DNA of 64,000 bases, taken from contig JAGMUV010000010.1 in assembly GCA_020744425.1 (NCBI GenBank), positions 1,922,001 through 1,986,000 on the forward strand, in the 5' to 3' direction. Positions 1 to 10,427 of this stretch are shown piece after piece. The translations under genes were made by a program, and so were the position numbers. Below the pieces are notes generated by a model. That model saw only the letters and a program-made list of their open reading frames with translations. It searched no databases and was not told where the DNA came from. The stretch is from Dactylonectria macrodidyma (lineage: Eukaryota; Ascomycota; Sordariomycetes; Hypocreales; Nectriaceae). Position 1 is the stretch's first letter. Each line of letters opens with the position of its first letter.

Positions 1-875
1 AGAAAACCGGCTCCTGTGGTTGTATGTCGCCTGCCCTATATCTAGCTGCACAGATAGTTAGTGTAGTATATGGCAGGCTTACTTAAGCGGTGGCGGCCAA
101 GAACTCTCGTTCATGTAGACAAGTGACGCTATGGAAACGCCCTAACTAAACGATAAGCTCCTTTTACAGTCATTACCCTATGGATGTGTCGTTAGAGCGG
201 GGATCTCGTTCTCCACAAATACTTAATAGCATGGCGTGGATGGTTTCGTCACATCACACCATAGAGTCTACAAACTAGACTCTGCTGAACTGCTTAACAT
301 CTGGGCGGCTGAACAACTCATAGAGCTGTACTTGGGGTAGTATTGGCACTACCGAAGCGAACCAGGGTGCATCTAATGGTGGCGTCGATGTGTAAGAGCT
401 CAGGAAATATGAAGAGCCATGGTGGGACGGCTTGCGGGCTAGGTGTGGAGGTCTACAGCTCTCCGGCTAGACTAATGGTCCCATCCGAGCCCTGATCTAA
501 CCATAACGCTAAGTAGGCCGCCACTCTCCAATCTAGTTCAAGAGAGTAGCCTGATAAGCCAAAGTTTGACTAGACCCAAGCTGGAAAGGCGCTGCGGCAC
601 TGTGGTCGGGACCAATGGTCTAAATGGCTGGACTATCAGGAGCGTTATCGGTAGCCATCCTATATTTTTTGATACTCGTTGCGGTAGAAACTCATTACCA
701 TTCCATTCTGGTATTCAAGTCCATTACCACCTAGCACGGACGCAGAAACTAACAATAGACTGTAGTACCCCATGACCTTCAATAAAGTAGAATGGAAATT
801 TTGTAAAACTCGATAAGGACTGGTTTTTAGCTTTGAATTTGGTCCGAGACCCCAAACCGAGTGATGGGATTCCTG
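1..875. other. Left-edge intergenic stretch, no gene seen
   Basis: No reading frame here shows a recognisable family or coding-like composition; the longest one (566-775, +) looks random. The stretch holds the 3' flank of the P450 gene that ends at 876. Confidence 0.6.
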
Positions 876-2897
876 CTAATGCAGGGTTACTTGCACGCCT
901 TTGCTGCCCTTCTTTGGCATGGCGATCAGCTGATCGTGGTCATATTCGATATCGGATATAGTTGTGTCGTGGAGGCTCATGTGAGGCAGTACACGTAAAG
1001 CCAGAGCCGTCATTGCAAGGTACAGCTCGCAGTACGCCAGCCTGTGGGACAATAGTTAGTTTTCAATGGCAACCAACTATAGACATCAGTTGCACTCACT
1101 GCATCCCAATGCACTGACGGTGGCCCTTGGAAAACGACATCATGTATTTCTCCAGACCCCTCTCTCTTTGGCCATGCTCGTCCAACCATCGATCCGGAAT
1201 AAATTGTGAGCCATTTGGGAAGATAGTAGGGTCCATATGTATCATGTACGATGATATCCCGATAGCGTAACCACGTGGGACTGTGTAAGAGGTCCGAGCA
1301 TTGCTTGGGGCGTTCGGCGATTTCTCACCTGGCGTGTACAACAGGTCCTCATCTGGTGCCACGACGGATATTCGACTCGCAACGCCGTACATCAAACGCA
1401 ATGCTTCGAGGATGACAGCGCTCAAGTAGGGCAGCTTTTCCAGCGTGGACCATGGCGGGAGGTCGGTTTCATCTGGCACGACGGTGCGGAGCTCTGCACT
1501 TAGTCTTTCCAGTTGGCTCGGATTGGTGAGGAGGTGAAAGGTCGCAATGGAGAGCACTGTGGAGATGCTGTGTGTGCCTCCTAAGACCACGGCGATGGCT
1601 TCGCTTGCAAGCCGTTCGGGGGTCTTCTCGGCGGAAGGGAGATCGGAATTGAGTATTGTCTCAACAACCGTCGGCTGCTTGTCTCCTGATTCGGTATCGC
1701 TGGTACTCCTGGCCTTCTCCACAAGCTGTGGAATGGTAACCTGTACCAAAGTTAATCAATGCGGGCCATATATGATCTTGATGCAGGGTGGCGCACGCGG
1801 ATGAGTTCCAGCAACGAACTGATCTCGGTGGAAACATAACGGCAAACAGATCTGTCCAGGTTAGGGGCTTGATTTACAACACTGAGATGATATGGAACTC
1901 ACAGGGGCATGTAATCTGCCAAGCGTGCCAAGGTATGTAGGTGACGGCTAAGATAAAACAAGCCAGTTATCTTGTCAACCGTGCCTTTGAAACTTGGGTT
2001 CCAACCGGGCGTTTCGAGATTTCCTAGGCTCGAGCCAAAGCAATAGCTCGTCAGAGCATCTGTGGTAAAGCAGGAGAAGGCAGCAGCCAGCTGAAATGGC
2101 TCACGATCGCGGTAGAGGAGCAGCTTGTCGCAGAGATGTTGGATCTTCTCGTGAAAGATTCTCTCACGTTTCATTATCTGGGAGCGGGAGAAAAACTTGA
2201 CAACTGGCGATCGACGAAGGCGGTGGTAGTCATGGTCTGCTGTGCCAACGCTGGCCTTGGGTTCGCATTAGTAGGTGGCTCATTACTATTCCAGGGGGGA
2301 GGGGGAGCTCTAACCAGCCGCAGACTTGGAAAGTCGTTAGCGCACGTGTCCATGCCTATGTGATTAGTGGACACCATGAACAGAAAAAATAGGGGAGAAC
2401 GGTATAGCAGACGCAAGCACTCAGTTCAAAACACTGGACATACATACCCCCAAGGCATTGCGGACAGGTAGTGATCCGATTTGTCGCGTTTCTCTTTCCC
2501 ATTGGGGTAGACAACGTCGATGAACCCAGGATCATTACAGTGCAGTTCCTCCGGGTTTACGCGCACGATGGGGCCTACCAACAGTCAGCCATTAACGTTA
2601 CCGCTCGCTTAGCAACCCCCTGTATGGGTATTCACCATATTTCTCATGGAGGCTTGAAATCTTGCGGGTGTATCTCCCTTGGAGGACAACATCGAACCAG
2701 AACTCGTACACGTAGGAAGCTCTGGAGAGGATAGGACCGGGGAAGCCAGCAAGGGGATGCCATGTCAGTCGATACACCACAACGCTTGTAGTGTGCAGAA
2801 ACCAAATGATGGCAAGCAGGAGCGGATAACGCCAAATGGAGCTATGCCATTTGAGGTCTTCTACTTCAATGCCTGAGAAAAATTCCGTGTCGTTCAT
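876..2897 (-). CDS. Cytochrome P450 monooxygenase (fungal, Tri4/pisatin-demethylase-like)
   Basis: A haem-thiolate monooxygenase, probably ER-anchored by the hydrophobic N-terminal segment (about residues 20-45), acting with an NADPH-P450 reductase. I place six exons: 2897-2636, 2574-2448, 2250-1903, 1851-1797, 1740-1100 and 1041-876; all phases close and give about 532 aa, normal for the family. Seen in the sequence: the I-helix GGTHS motif, the ExxR of EALR, the PERF-like region, and the haem loop FSKGHRQCIG with the ligand Cys. The last exon completes the helix after the haem loop. The gene is divergent from the terpene synthase at 3578, so it likely oxidises that enzyme's product (inference). 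The 207-nt intron at 2251-2447 is longer than the others and is the least certain junction. The substrate cannot be read from sequence. Confidence 0.9.
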
Positions 2898-3577
2898 GAT
2901 GGTGAGTGAGGTCTTAAGAATATGTCATTCGGACGAGAGCTGTCGTGCGCAAGGCTTTGGTTATCGGAGACGGACCCTGGTGTATAAGAGACTTCGGAAT
3001 GAACCTGGGTGAACCGTGCTCCTGGGGTTAAAGGCGTTGCCGAGGCCAAGTTCGTAGAATGTATGAGATAACCAGTGCGGACCCGGTGGAGTGGGCCACG
3101 GCATGTCTTATTCTGGCCCAGGATGGCTTGTATTTGAAATCACGGGCCGAACCATTAGCCGAAGTAGAAGATTGGGGCTCCGCGGCCAATGGAGCAGCGA
3201 CACATCGCAGGCCCGAGAACCCTACCTACCGGGAGGGTTGCAGAACACGTCAGCAGTACAGATGGCAGCTGCAAGACTGAGGCGTGACTCCACCTGTCCG
3301 AGAAGTGACCAGGGTTGTGTTGAAACGAAGCTGTTATACGGTATTGGCTAGTTTGAAAAGAGAAGTGGTGGCCGAAGCGAGGACGGCAAATGTTCCTTCG
3401 ATAGAGGGATATATAGAGAGCAACTAATGTGAGGTCCCAGGAAGAAATCTCCAGATATTGTTCAAAGTGCTAGCGAGTCACGTATAAGCACTGAATCTCG
3501 CTTTCAAACCCAGCTGGTCACTCAATTGGTCTCTTAAAACCAAAAAATTGGCCCTCTGGCTTCCAAAGACAAGCACC
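2898..3577. promoter_or_regulatory. Shared 5' region of the P450 and terpene synthase genes
   Basis: This 680-bp interval separates two divergent start codons and must carry both promoters. I see a TATA-like run (ggatatatagagag) near 3408-3421 on the terpene synthase side. No other binding site is clear enough to name. Divergent placement suggests co-regulation of the pair (inference). Confidence 0.5.
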
Positions 3578-4789
3578 ATGAGTCGAACTATTGAAGAGCA
3601 CTTCTACAATGAGCTCAAGGACTCTCCTCGCCCCCACTATCCGTTCCCTGATTTTGTGAGCCCGCACATGGAGGAGCTCGTTGCAGAGTACTGCCAATGG
3701 ATTGATGTTGACTGCCAGTTCGAATCGGAGAAGGCTCGTGAAAGGCATAAGCGGCATCGACTGTCGGACCTCGCGGCTCGCGGGTTCCCATGGCTGACGC
3801 TGGAGGAGCTGCGTCCCGTGGCACGCTTCACGGCCTTCTTTGCCATCCTCGATGACTTCATGGACCGCAGCAGCAGCGGCGAGCTCCAGGATGTCACGAG
3901 AAAGGTTGCTGCTCTCCTCACCGGCCAGGACGACACCGAGCCTGGCCCGGGGCTCTTCCATCAGTTCTACTTGATCCGACAAGACGCTGTCACTTGCGGG
4001 CTGCCAGAACACCTGTATCAGCAGTTTGTCGACTCTATCCTGGCACTTATGGAGGGTTACGGCGAAGAGAAGCAGTACAATGCGGCCGGCAAGCCTCCGC
4101 CGTTCCCCATCTTCCAGTCGATTCGTCAGAAGAGCTCAGGGGGCGTGTGCTTTGCCAAGTACGTGTGCATGCAGAAGAACTACCGTTTACTCCCTGACGA
4201 AGTGCTCCTTCATCCGAACATTCTTCGGATGCACGAGCTCTCAGGGAGCCTCATCGGTTACCACAACGACTTCATCTCGCTGCCCAAGGAGCTGGCCCGC
4301 AAGGGCGACGTGGTCAACCTTATCATCACGGTGCAGCACGAGTCCGGGCTGAGCCTGCTGGACGCCTGTCGAGAGGCGCTCAGGATTCACGACGCGGACC
4401 TGGACGAGTTCATCCAGCTGCAGAACTCCTTGCCTGACTTTGGGCCATGGCAGCCCGCGGCGCAAGAGTACGCCCGAGACCTGGGCATCATGGTGCAGGG
4501 TGTCTACTCGTGGCACACCAAGAGCTCTGGGCGCTACGTGCCGGGCGCGTACGTGGAACCGGAGCACAAGAAGAAGGCGGACGACGACAAGGGCGGATCA
4601 AGGCTTGTTGTTGGTGGGCGGCGAAAGGTGCTTGGCTTCCAGGTGTGGCAGCACTTCGGCTTGCTGCTGTGCCTCTTTTTTGGGTTGGCCCTGTGGGTGG
4701 GTTACACGTTTACGGATTGCGTGGAAGGGTTGCATGAACTGTTACACAAATGCAGGTCCAGTATCATGGCCTCAGTTCGTGAGCTGTAA
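3578..4789 (+). CDS. Class I terpene synthase with a C-terminal membrane segment
   Basis: Cyclises a linear prenyl diphosphate (most likely farnesyl diphosphate) by metal-dependent ionisation. The protein is 403 aa from the ATG at 3578, which has a CACC in front; the open frame extends 10 codons further up but only with a TTG. Metal-binding motifs are clear: DDFMD at residues 92-96 and the NSE triad NDFISLPKE with N230, S234 and E238. An Arg near 183 could be the diphosphate sensor, and SSGRY carries the conserved RY pair. After the catalytic domain there is a charged Lys/Asp linker and a hydrophobic stretch (around VWQHFGLLLCLFFGLALWVG) that looks like a membrane anchor, unusual for this soluble family. 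No introns are needed. Its neighbours are the divergent P450 and, 2 kb on, a methyltransferase. The product cannot be predicted. Confidence 0.9.
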   Translation: MSRTIEEHFYNELKDSPRPHYPFPDFVSPHMEELVAEYCQWIDVDCQFESEKARERHKRHRLSDLAARGFPWLTLEELRPVARFTAFFAILDDFMDRSSSGELQDVTRKVAALLTGQDDTEPGPGLFHQFYLIRQDAVTCGLPEHLYQQFVDSILALMEGYGEEKQYNAAGKPPPFPIFQSIRQKSSGGVCFAKYVCMQKNYRLLPDEVLLHPNILRMHELSGSLIGYHNDFISLPKELARKGDVVNLIITVQHESGLSLLDACREALRIHDADLDEFIQLQNSLPDFGPWQPAAQEYARDLGIMVQGVYSWHTKSSGRYVPGAYVEPEHKKKADDDKGGSRLVVGGRRKVLGFQVWQHFGLLLCLFFGLALWVGYTFTDCVEGLHELLHKCRSSIMASVREL

Positions 4790-6765
4790 AAACAAAGAGA
4801 GAAGACGGAAGATGCTGGAGAAGGATGAGAAGGCTCATTGATATCATTGATTGATATTAATGACGCACATAGGCAGGCATTCAGGCACGCATCCGCTTTT
4901 CATCTTATTATCATGTCGAGAAAATCAGATCATCGCTATTCACATCATCGCTGTTCATTTTCATATGTCGCCATGCAAGAATTCGCTCATCAAGAGTCTC
5001 ACATTATCTGTCGAGCTTATCGCGCATCATGACAATATGCGAGTTCGGCCTACCCTAGGTTAGGCAGTTGAATCCAACGTGAGATAGATGAGCAAGAACA
5101 GGTTTGGCACTTGCTGACATGGGGGTGTAGAACTTGCAGGGATAGCCCCTCGGGCTTCGAATACGTACCAGGTGGGTGGCCCAACAGCCTCAGGGTTCGG
5201 GCGTTGGATTGGACTGATGATTCATTGTTCCCGAGGACGTGCGCCTGGCGCATTCCAAGGCTCTGGGACGGGCGGACCAAAGATGCCGTCTCCGGGTTCA
5301 CGTTTGTTGGTGTGGCTGGGCAACATCAAGCATCAGCATCCTTAGTCTCGGTGTCCCGGTGATGGGTTTTTGTCAACACCCCCTCATGATGCTCGATGTC
5401 ACCGCCCTCATGCAAGACCACCGCCCCCTCCCCCCCCCAAAAAAAAAACACGCCATTTCTTCTCAAACCAGGAGCGTGATAAGTTACACTTGTCCCATCC
5501 ATTCCATGCAGGTGGCGCTGCGTCCCAACCCAGCGGTCTGGGAGGTGCGGGGTTGAGCACCACCACTGATGCATGTCTTCGGGGTTAGACTAAGTTCTTA
5601 GACCACCCTCGGTGATACGTCGACAGGACAGGACAGTACCGTACGGAAGTTTACTGTACTGGGAACAGGGAAACAGGGAAAATGACGAATGATTGCGGAA
5701 TTCGGAAACATGGACATGGCATGACATGACACTGGGGGAGGGGGGAGGGGGGGAGGCCACATGCCAAAAGCCTCAAGCCCTAAGCCCCAGCCCACGCTAA
5801 ACGAGACCCAATCTAGCGAGTTGTGGGTTGGTTGCCAGAAATGACGGGATTGGAGAAAGCCAGCCAAACAAACAAGCAAACCAAAACTGGCTGCAACACC
5901 AAACTACTCACACAACCTGCTGCTGGTGGTTGGAACTCGAAAAAGGCGTCGAGGGCGTCGAGGGCGTCGTGGGCGTCGTGGGCGTCGTGGGCGTCGAGTG
6001 TTGGAACAGGCCAGATCAGCCACATTGCTGATCGCCGGGTCAAAAGGCACAGCCAACCCCGCTCTCAAGGTGATAAAGCGCGGTTAGCACCCACCACCAC
6101 AAAGACAAAGACGGATCTTGCAAGGATGTACACTCGGTACGGAGACACACACCCACCCAAAAAGCAAAAAAAGCCGGCCCCCCCTCTCCCATCGTCCCGG
6201 TAAATTCACGACCGAGTTTTGCCGCTCACCAAGCAAAATGTCAGACATGCCTGGAGCCCCCAAGAGGGGAGGAGACGCTCGCTCGCTGTGCCAGGCCACC
6301 CACCGGCCGTGCTCGCTCCGGGGGGTCGGTCCAGGTGCCCGGGACGCGGCTCGATGCCCTTGGAGGCTGATAAGGCCATGCAAGCCCCGCTGATCCGCGG
6401 CTTTTCCCAGCAGCATTGGCCCAGCGAGACCTGGGTTGACGCTAGCTTGGCTCAAAGTAAATGAAGAGGCGTTTTTTGAGCCTGGAGGGGGGACCGGGCG
6501 TAAAATAAACCAGCGCCGCGCCCACGTCTAGTCCATCTCGGTCAGCAACGCGCCCAGCGCAAAAACCATGAAAAAAATGATTAACCCTCTCCGGAGGCAC
6601 AGCAGCACTTTCGACGTCCCTCTACCGACTGCGTGTCGGCCATCAGCTCGCTGTAGTAAACGCTGGTGCCGCCGGATGCCAACCAGGCGCACCGAGTCCT
6701 CCGTAATCCGTACATCGCGTCATTGTCCGTGAGAGTCGGTCAAGCCAGCAAGTGACGAACGAACC
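4790..6765. other. Intergenic region, GC-rich, with simple-sequence tracts
   Basis: About 2 kb between the terpene synthase and the methyltransferase. It holds a 9-bp tandem repeat (5945-5998), a poly-C/poly-A run near 5430-5450 and a purine-rich G tract near 5733-5755. Several reading frames overlap on both strands but none shows a conserved domain. The last 250 bp must contain the methyltransferase promoter. Confidence 0.5.
5945..5998. repeat. 9-bp tandem repeat, six units (GGCGTCGAG/GGCGTCGTG)
   Basis: Six head-to-tail 9-mers, two ending GAG, then three GTG, then one GAG. It produces low-complexity reading frames on both strands that should not be taken for genes. Confidence 0.9.
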
Positions 6766-8364
6766 ATGGAGAACCAGCAACCCGAGCCAGGCGGCCGATC
6801 CGGCCATGACGCCGACCACGGCACCAACGACGAGCCCGCCACGTCGCTGGATGGCTACGAGTTCACCTTTGATCTGGCGCGGGTGTCAGGATCCGGCAAC
6901 ATGAGCTTCATCGAGCCAGAGGTAGGCCCAAACGAACCCTGGATTTGAGCTTCAGAGAGAGAGAGAGAGAGGCCCCCCCCCCTCTTCCTTGCCAAGACAT
7001 GTGAGCTGACTCAATGATTTCCTGCCCACGACAGCCCTGGGCCAGGTAGGCGTTCTTCTCTTCTTTTTGAAAAAATAAAACAAAACCAAAAAACCAAAAA
7101 AAAACAAAGAAAAACACCAAGATGGGCCCACATGTTAACTTGTGTCTGCAAGCAGCGACACGGCGTCATTATCCGACAGCGTGCAGAGCTTCCCCGAGGA
7201 GTTTGGGCGCACCTATCATGCCTACCGAGCCGGCTGTAAGAAAAGGCGCCCTGTGTAGTTTTCTCAGCCTAGGCCTCGCAACTGATCAACGACGTGCAGC
7301 ATACGCCTTCCCCAACGACGCCTCGGAGCAGGAACGCCTGGCGCTGCAGGGCGAGTGTATCAAGATGCTCCTGGGCGACAGGCTGTACTTCGCGCCCCTC
7401 GCGCCCGCGAAGCCGCCGCTCCGTATCCTGGATATCGCCACCGGCGTAGGCGACTGGGCCATCGAGATGGGCGACCGGTTCCCCGGATCCACCGTGGTAG
7501 CCACAGATCTATCGCCTATCCAACCAAACGAGGTGCCGCCCAATGTTCATTTCTACGTGGATGATTCGTGAGTATCTATCCATCTGTGCGAGCGCCAACG
7601 TGCTCACTGCGCAAGGCTAAGTCGGCAACATCAAATGCCCACGCCCGCTCGCTCGTTGAGAGAAGGGACGGATGCCATGGCTAACTACAAACACTCAGGG
7701 GCGACCAATGGGACTTTGCACACAAGTTCGACTACATCCACACGCGATCTACCGTCGGCTGCTGGGCCTCATTCCAGAGCCAGATCGCCGAGCAAGCCTT
7801 TGACGCACTCGAACCTGGCGGCTGGTTCGAGTCGCAGGAAGTCGACGGCAACGTATGCTGCGACGACGGCACTCTAAACCCCGACGGGCCCGTGGCGACA
7901 TGGTTCAACGACCTGCTCGTGGCGTCAGAGCGCGTGAACCGCCCGGCCATCTTGGGCGCCACGCTAAAGGAGGTGTACGAAAAGGTAGGCTTCGTCGACA
8001 TCCACCAGCGCACCGTCAAGATGCCCATCGGCGGGTGGGCCAGAGACACGCGCCTCAAGGAGGTTGGGTTCATGTGGGAGGCGAATCTGCTCGAGGGGCT
8101 GGGCGGCTTCTCATACCAGCTCTTCAACAGGGCGTTTGAGCGAACCCCGGCCGAGATTGAGGTACGTTTGCATCTTGACCACAAAACTGGGGTCAATGGT
8201 AAAATTAATGGGTGAACTTTCTCACGGGGTTGTAGGTATGTCTCGTCGATGTACGACAGCATCTCGGCGACCCACGTACGCACGCCTACATGCCTGGATT
8301 TATTGTATGGGGAAGGAAACCGTGGCCTGAAGAAGTGCCAGAATCTACAGCGCAAGGGGGGTAG
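6766..8364 (+). CDS. SAM-dependent methyltransferase, LaeA/UMTA-like
   Basis: A class I Rossmann methyltransferase of the large fungal LaeA-like group. I place six exons: 6766-6921, 7035-7045 (an 11-nt microexon), 7156-7235, 7300-7567, 7699-8161 and 8236-8364; phases close and give 368 aa. Family marks in order: an N-terminal low-complexity arm, the FGRTYHAYRAG block and YAFPND, then ILDIATGVGDW (SAM-binding motif I), the acidic VVATD strand, and ALEPGGWFESQEV (post-motif). The microexon is inferred because joining exon 1 straight to the third exon breaks the frame. The gene lies 2 kb downstream of a terpene synthase/P450 pair, so it may tailor that product; LaeA-like proteins can also be regulators, and sequence alone does not decide. 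Confidence 0.85.
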
Positions 8365-9346
8365 TGAAAACCGTCATGGACTATCAAACGACTGGTTTAG
8401 ACAAGGACGGAGAGACTATCACGAAATATCAATCAATAAAAATAGGTTAATATAAAGCCCAACTTAATTAAATTTATATCTCTAAACAAAATAAGTTGGA
8501 AAATTGAAAGTACAAGCATAGCTAATGAGCTCGATTACAGCTATTATAACCCTACATTTCATAAAAACACGGTATTCAATAAAAGGCCAGAAGAAAGCAG
8601 GGTGTGTGTTAGAGCAGGCTGATGGATGATGCAGCTCGAGGGGCGATAGAGAGGATCAGAGGAATGGTATGGGGGGATGACAGGGACGATGAAACGCGAG
8701 GACACTAGGTGCTACGGGAGATCAGACAGACAGTTGCAACACCAGGGGATCAATGTTTTGTTGAGTAATGGCTTCATTACACTCGGAAGGGGACCAAAGT
8801 ACCACAACAAATCCGTCATGATGTGATTGATATAATAAACCCAACTCTAGTCATAAAAAGCATCCACACACGTTTCATCAAATCACTGAGTCAGACCATT
8901 TTGGATATGTTGTCTCTGCTCCGAAACCTCAGGAGCTGATTTCCCGAGAAGCCATTAGGCTATATACTGCGGAGCTAAGAACAATGTTCGGCTCTACAGG
9001 GACTGCTAGTACAGTGACAGGAGAGAGCCTGACCTAGTTGTCTTTGGGCCCAACTATGCGAGACCTGGATCTCGGGCCTGGAGGATACATCCAGTTGAGA
9101 CTTCTCCTACTCTGGACCTGGAGGTCTATCGCAACTGGCTCGCAAGCTACGCCTCGTGGATATTCAAACACGATACGAGATAAATTATCCTGAAAGAAAA
9201 TACGGTCGAAAATCCAGGGGTCTCTCGATAGCACACATGTACTTGTATCAGACGGACCTTGAAGGTGAATGTTCGAGAGTTTCTATTTACCCAAGCTCCC
9301 GCACGCCAACAATACACACCCACCATCAAGCCTTTTCCCTCACTCC
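8365..9346. other. Intergenic, no gene seen
   Basis: AT-rich at 8440-8580, otherwise unremarkable. No reading frame with a recognisable domain on either strand. Confidence 0.5.
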
Positions 9347-9811
9347 CTAAACATTCCCCATAGTACAGTGACCGGCTCTGCATCCCTCGCACAAACGTGT
9401 TTCGTGGTCGCCTCTGTGTTCTCCAGAGAATGGAGGCGGCTCAACATGTAACCCGCTCCATTTCTTAAGACGATATGTCACCCGATCCACATAAACCTGA
9501 GCATCGAGCCGCGGCCGACTAAGGCTGTTGCACGTCCTGCAGCGCTGGCTGTATACCCTGACGTTGTACTGCGCCTCCGAGTACATTCGTATCGTGACGG
9601 CGATCTTCTTGCTCGGCCATCCTTTGGACTTGCACTTGTGGTTCTTGCAGGCGAACCGCCCCGTCACGTTGGTGTCCCACACGTTTATGCAGGTAACGTC
9701 GTCGTCAACTTCATAGAATTGGAACGAGAGATTGTCTTGGGCGAGTTTGTGCGAGACGCCGTCGTGGAGATTGGGAAACATGAACCATTTCTGACCGTTG
9801 TTGTGTGGCAT
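9347..9811 (-). CDS. 3CxxC-type zinc finger protein
   Basis: A single-exon protein of 154 aa that matches the fungal zf-3CxxC pattern along its length. Visible metal-binding pairs are CKNHKC around residue 55, CRTC around residue 90 and CEGCRAGHC near the C-terminus. Between them are the conserved blocks YNVRVYSQRC and VDRVTYRLKKW. Members of this family are small, probably zinc-binding, and mostly uncharacterised in fungi; animal relatives include receptor-transporting proteins. The ATG at 9811 is in frame with no earlier in-frame ATG that would add conserved sequence. The gene stands alone between two gaps, so neighbours give no functional hint. Confidence 0.85.
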   Translation of the reverse strand: MPHNNGQKWFMFPNLHDGVSHKLAQDNLSFQFYEVDDDVTCINVWDTNVTGRFACKNHKCKSKGWPSKKIAVTIRMYSEAQYNVRVYSQRCRTCNSLSRPRLDAQVYVDRVTYRLKKWSGLHVEPPPFSGEHRGDHETRLCEGCRAGHCTMGNV

Positions 9812-10427
9812 GTTTGCAAATATTCGAACCTAAACTGGGATAAAGGGGGAGGAGAAGAAAGAGCCGACAGAGTGTGTAGAAGACAAAGAAATGGTGTTCT
9901 GGGTAATACGAGGTGAACATCTCATCTCTCAAACAGGGGGTGGCATCTGCCATCGACTATGATGCTCGTATGCGGGAGGCCGACTACATGTAGGCCCACA
10001 CTGCAGAAGGGCAGGAATATCAACAAATCAAAGGAGTGGCTTTCATGGCCCTGATCTCTACTGGCTCGCGTGGCCACATGTGTGACGTATCGCATGCAAG
10101 GGCTGATCTAGGTTCGATGGATTCCTCGATTGGCTAACTGCACGCTCGCAGACGCTCTCCGAAGGAGAACACGTCCGCAACTCGCTATTTTAGACACTAA
10201 TTCACATATGAAAACATAGGTACGGCTGCATGCATGGAAATTAGGCATCACCGCAGTTTCTGCTACAGAGAGGATGACAGCGTATGTCCCCACCAATGCC
10301 TCGATGATTGAGAGATCAGGCCTAGCGATTACTTTGTAGTTATTTACAACATGGCAAATGGGGCTAGAGATACTGTAGGTGAGGCATGATGGCTGTCTTA
10401 CAGATAAGGAGACACTCCAGTTCAGTG
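9812..10427. other. Intergenic, no gene seen
   Basis: Contains the 5' flank of the zinc-finger gene and the 3' flank of the flavohemoglobin. Nothing else recognised. Confidence 0.5.

Noticed and set aside
3548..3577. Upstream extension of the terpene synthase frame
   Set aside because: It starts with TTG, not ATG; the ATG at 3578 with CACC in front is the likely start.
5813..6203. Overlapping open frames with Asp-Ala-His-Asp or Ala-Ser-Trp repeats on both strands
   Set aside because: They are produced by the 9-bp tandem repeat at 5945-5998 and have no conserved sequence outside it.
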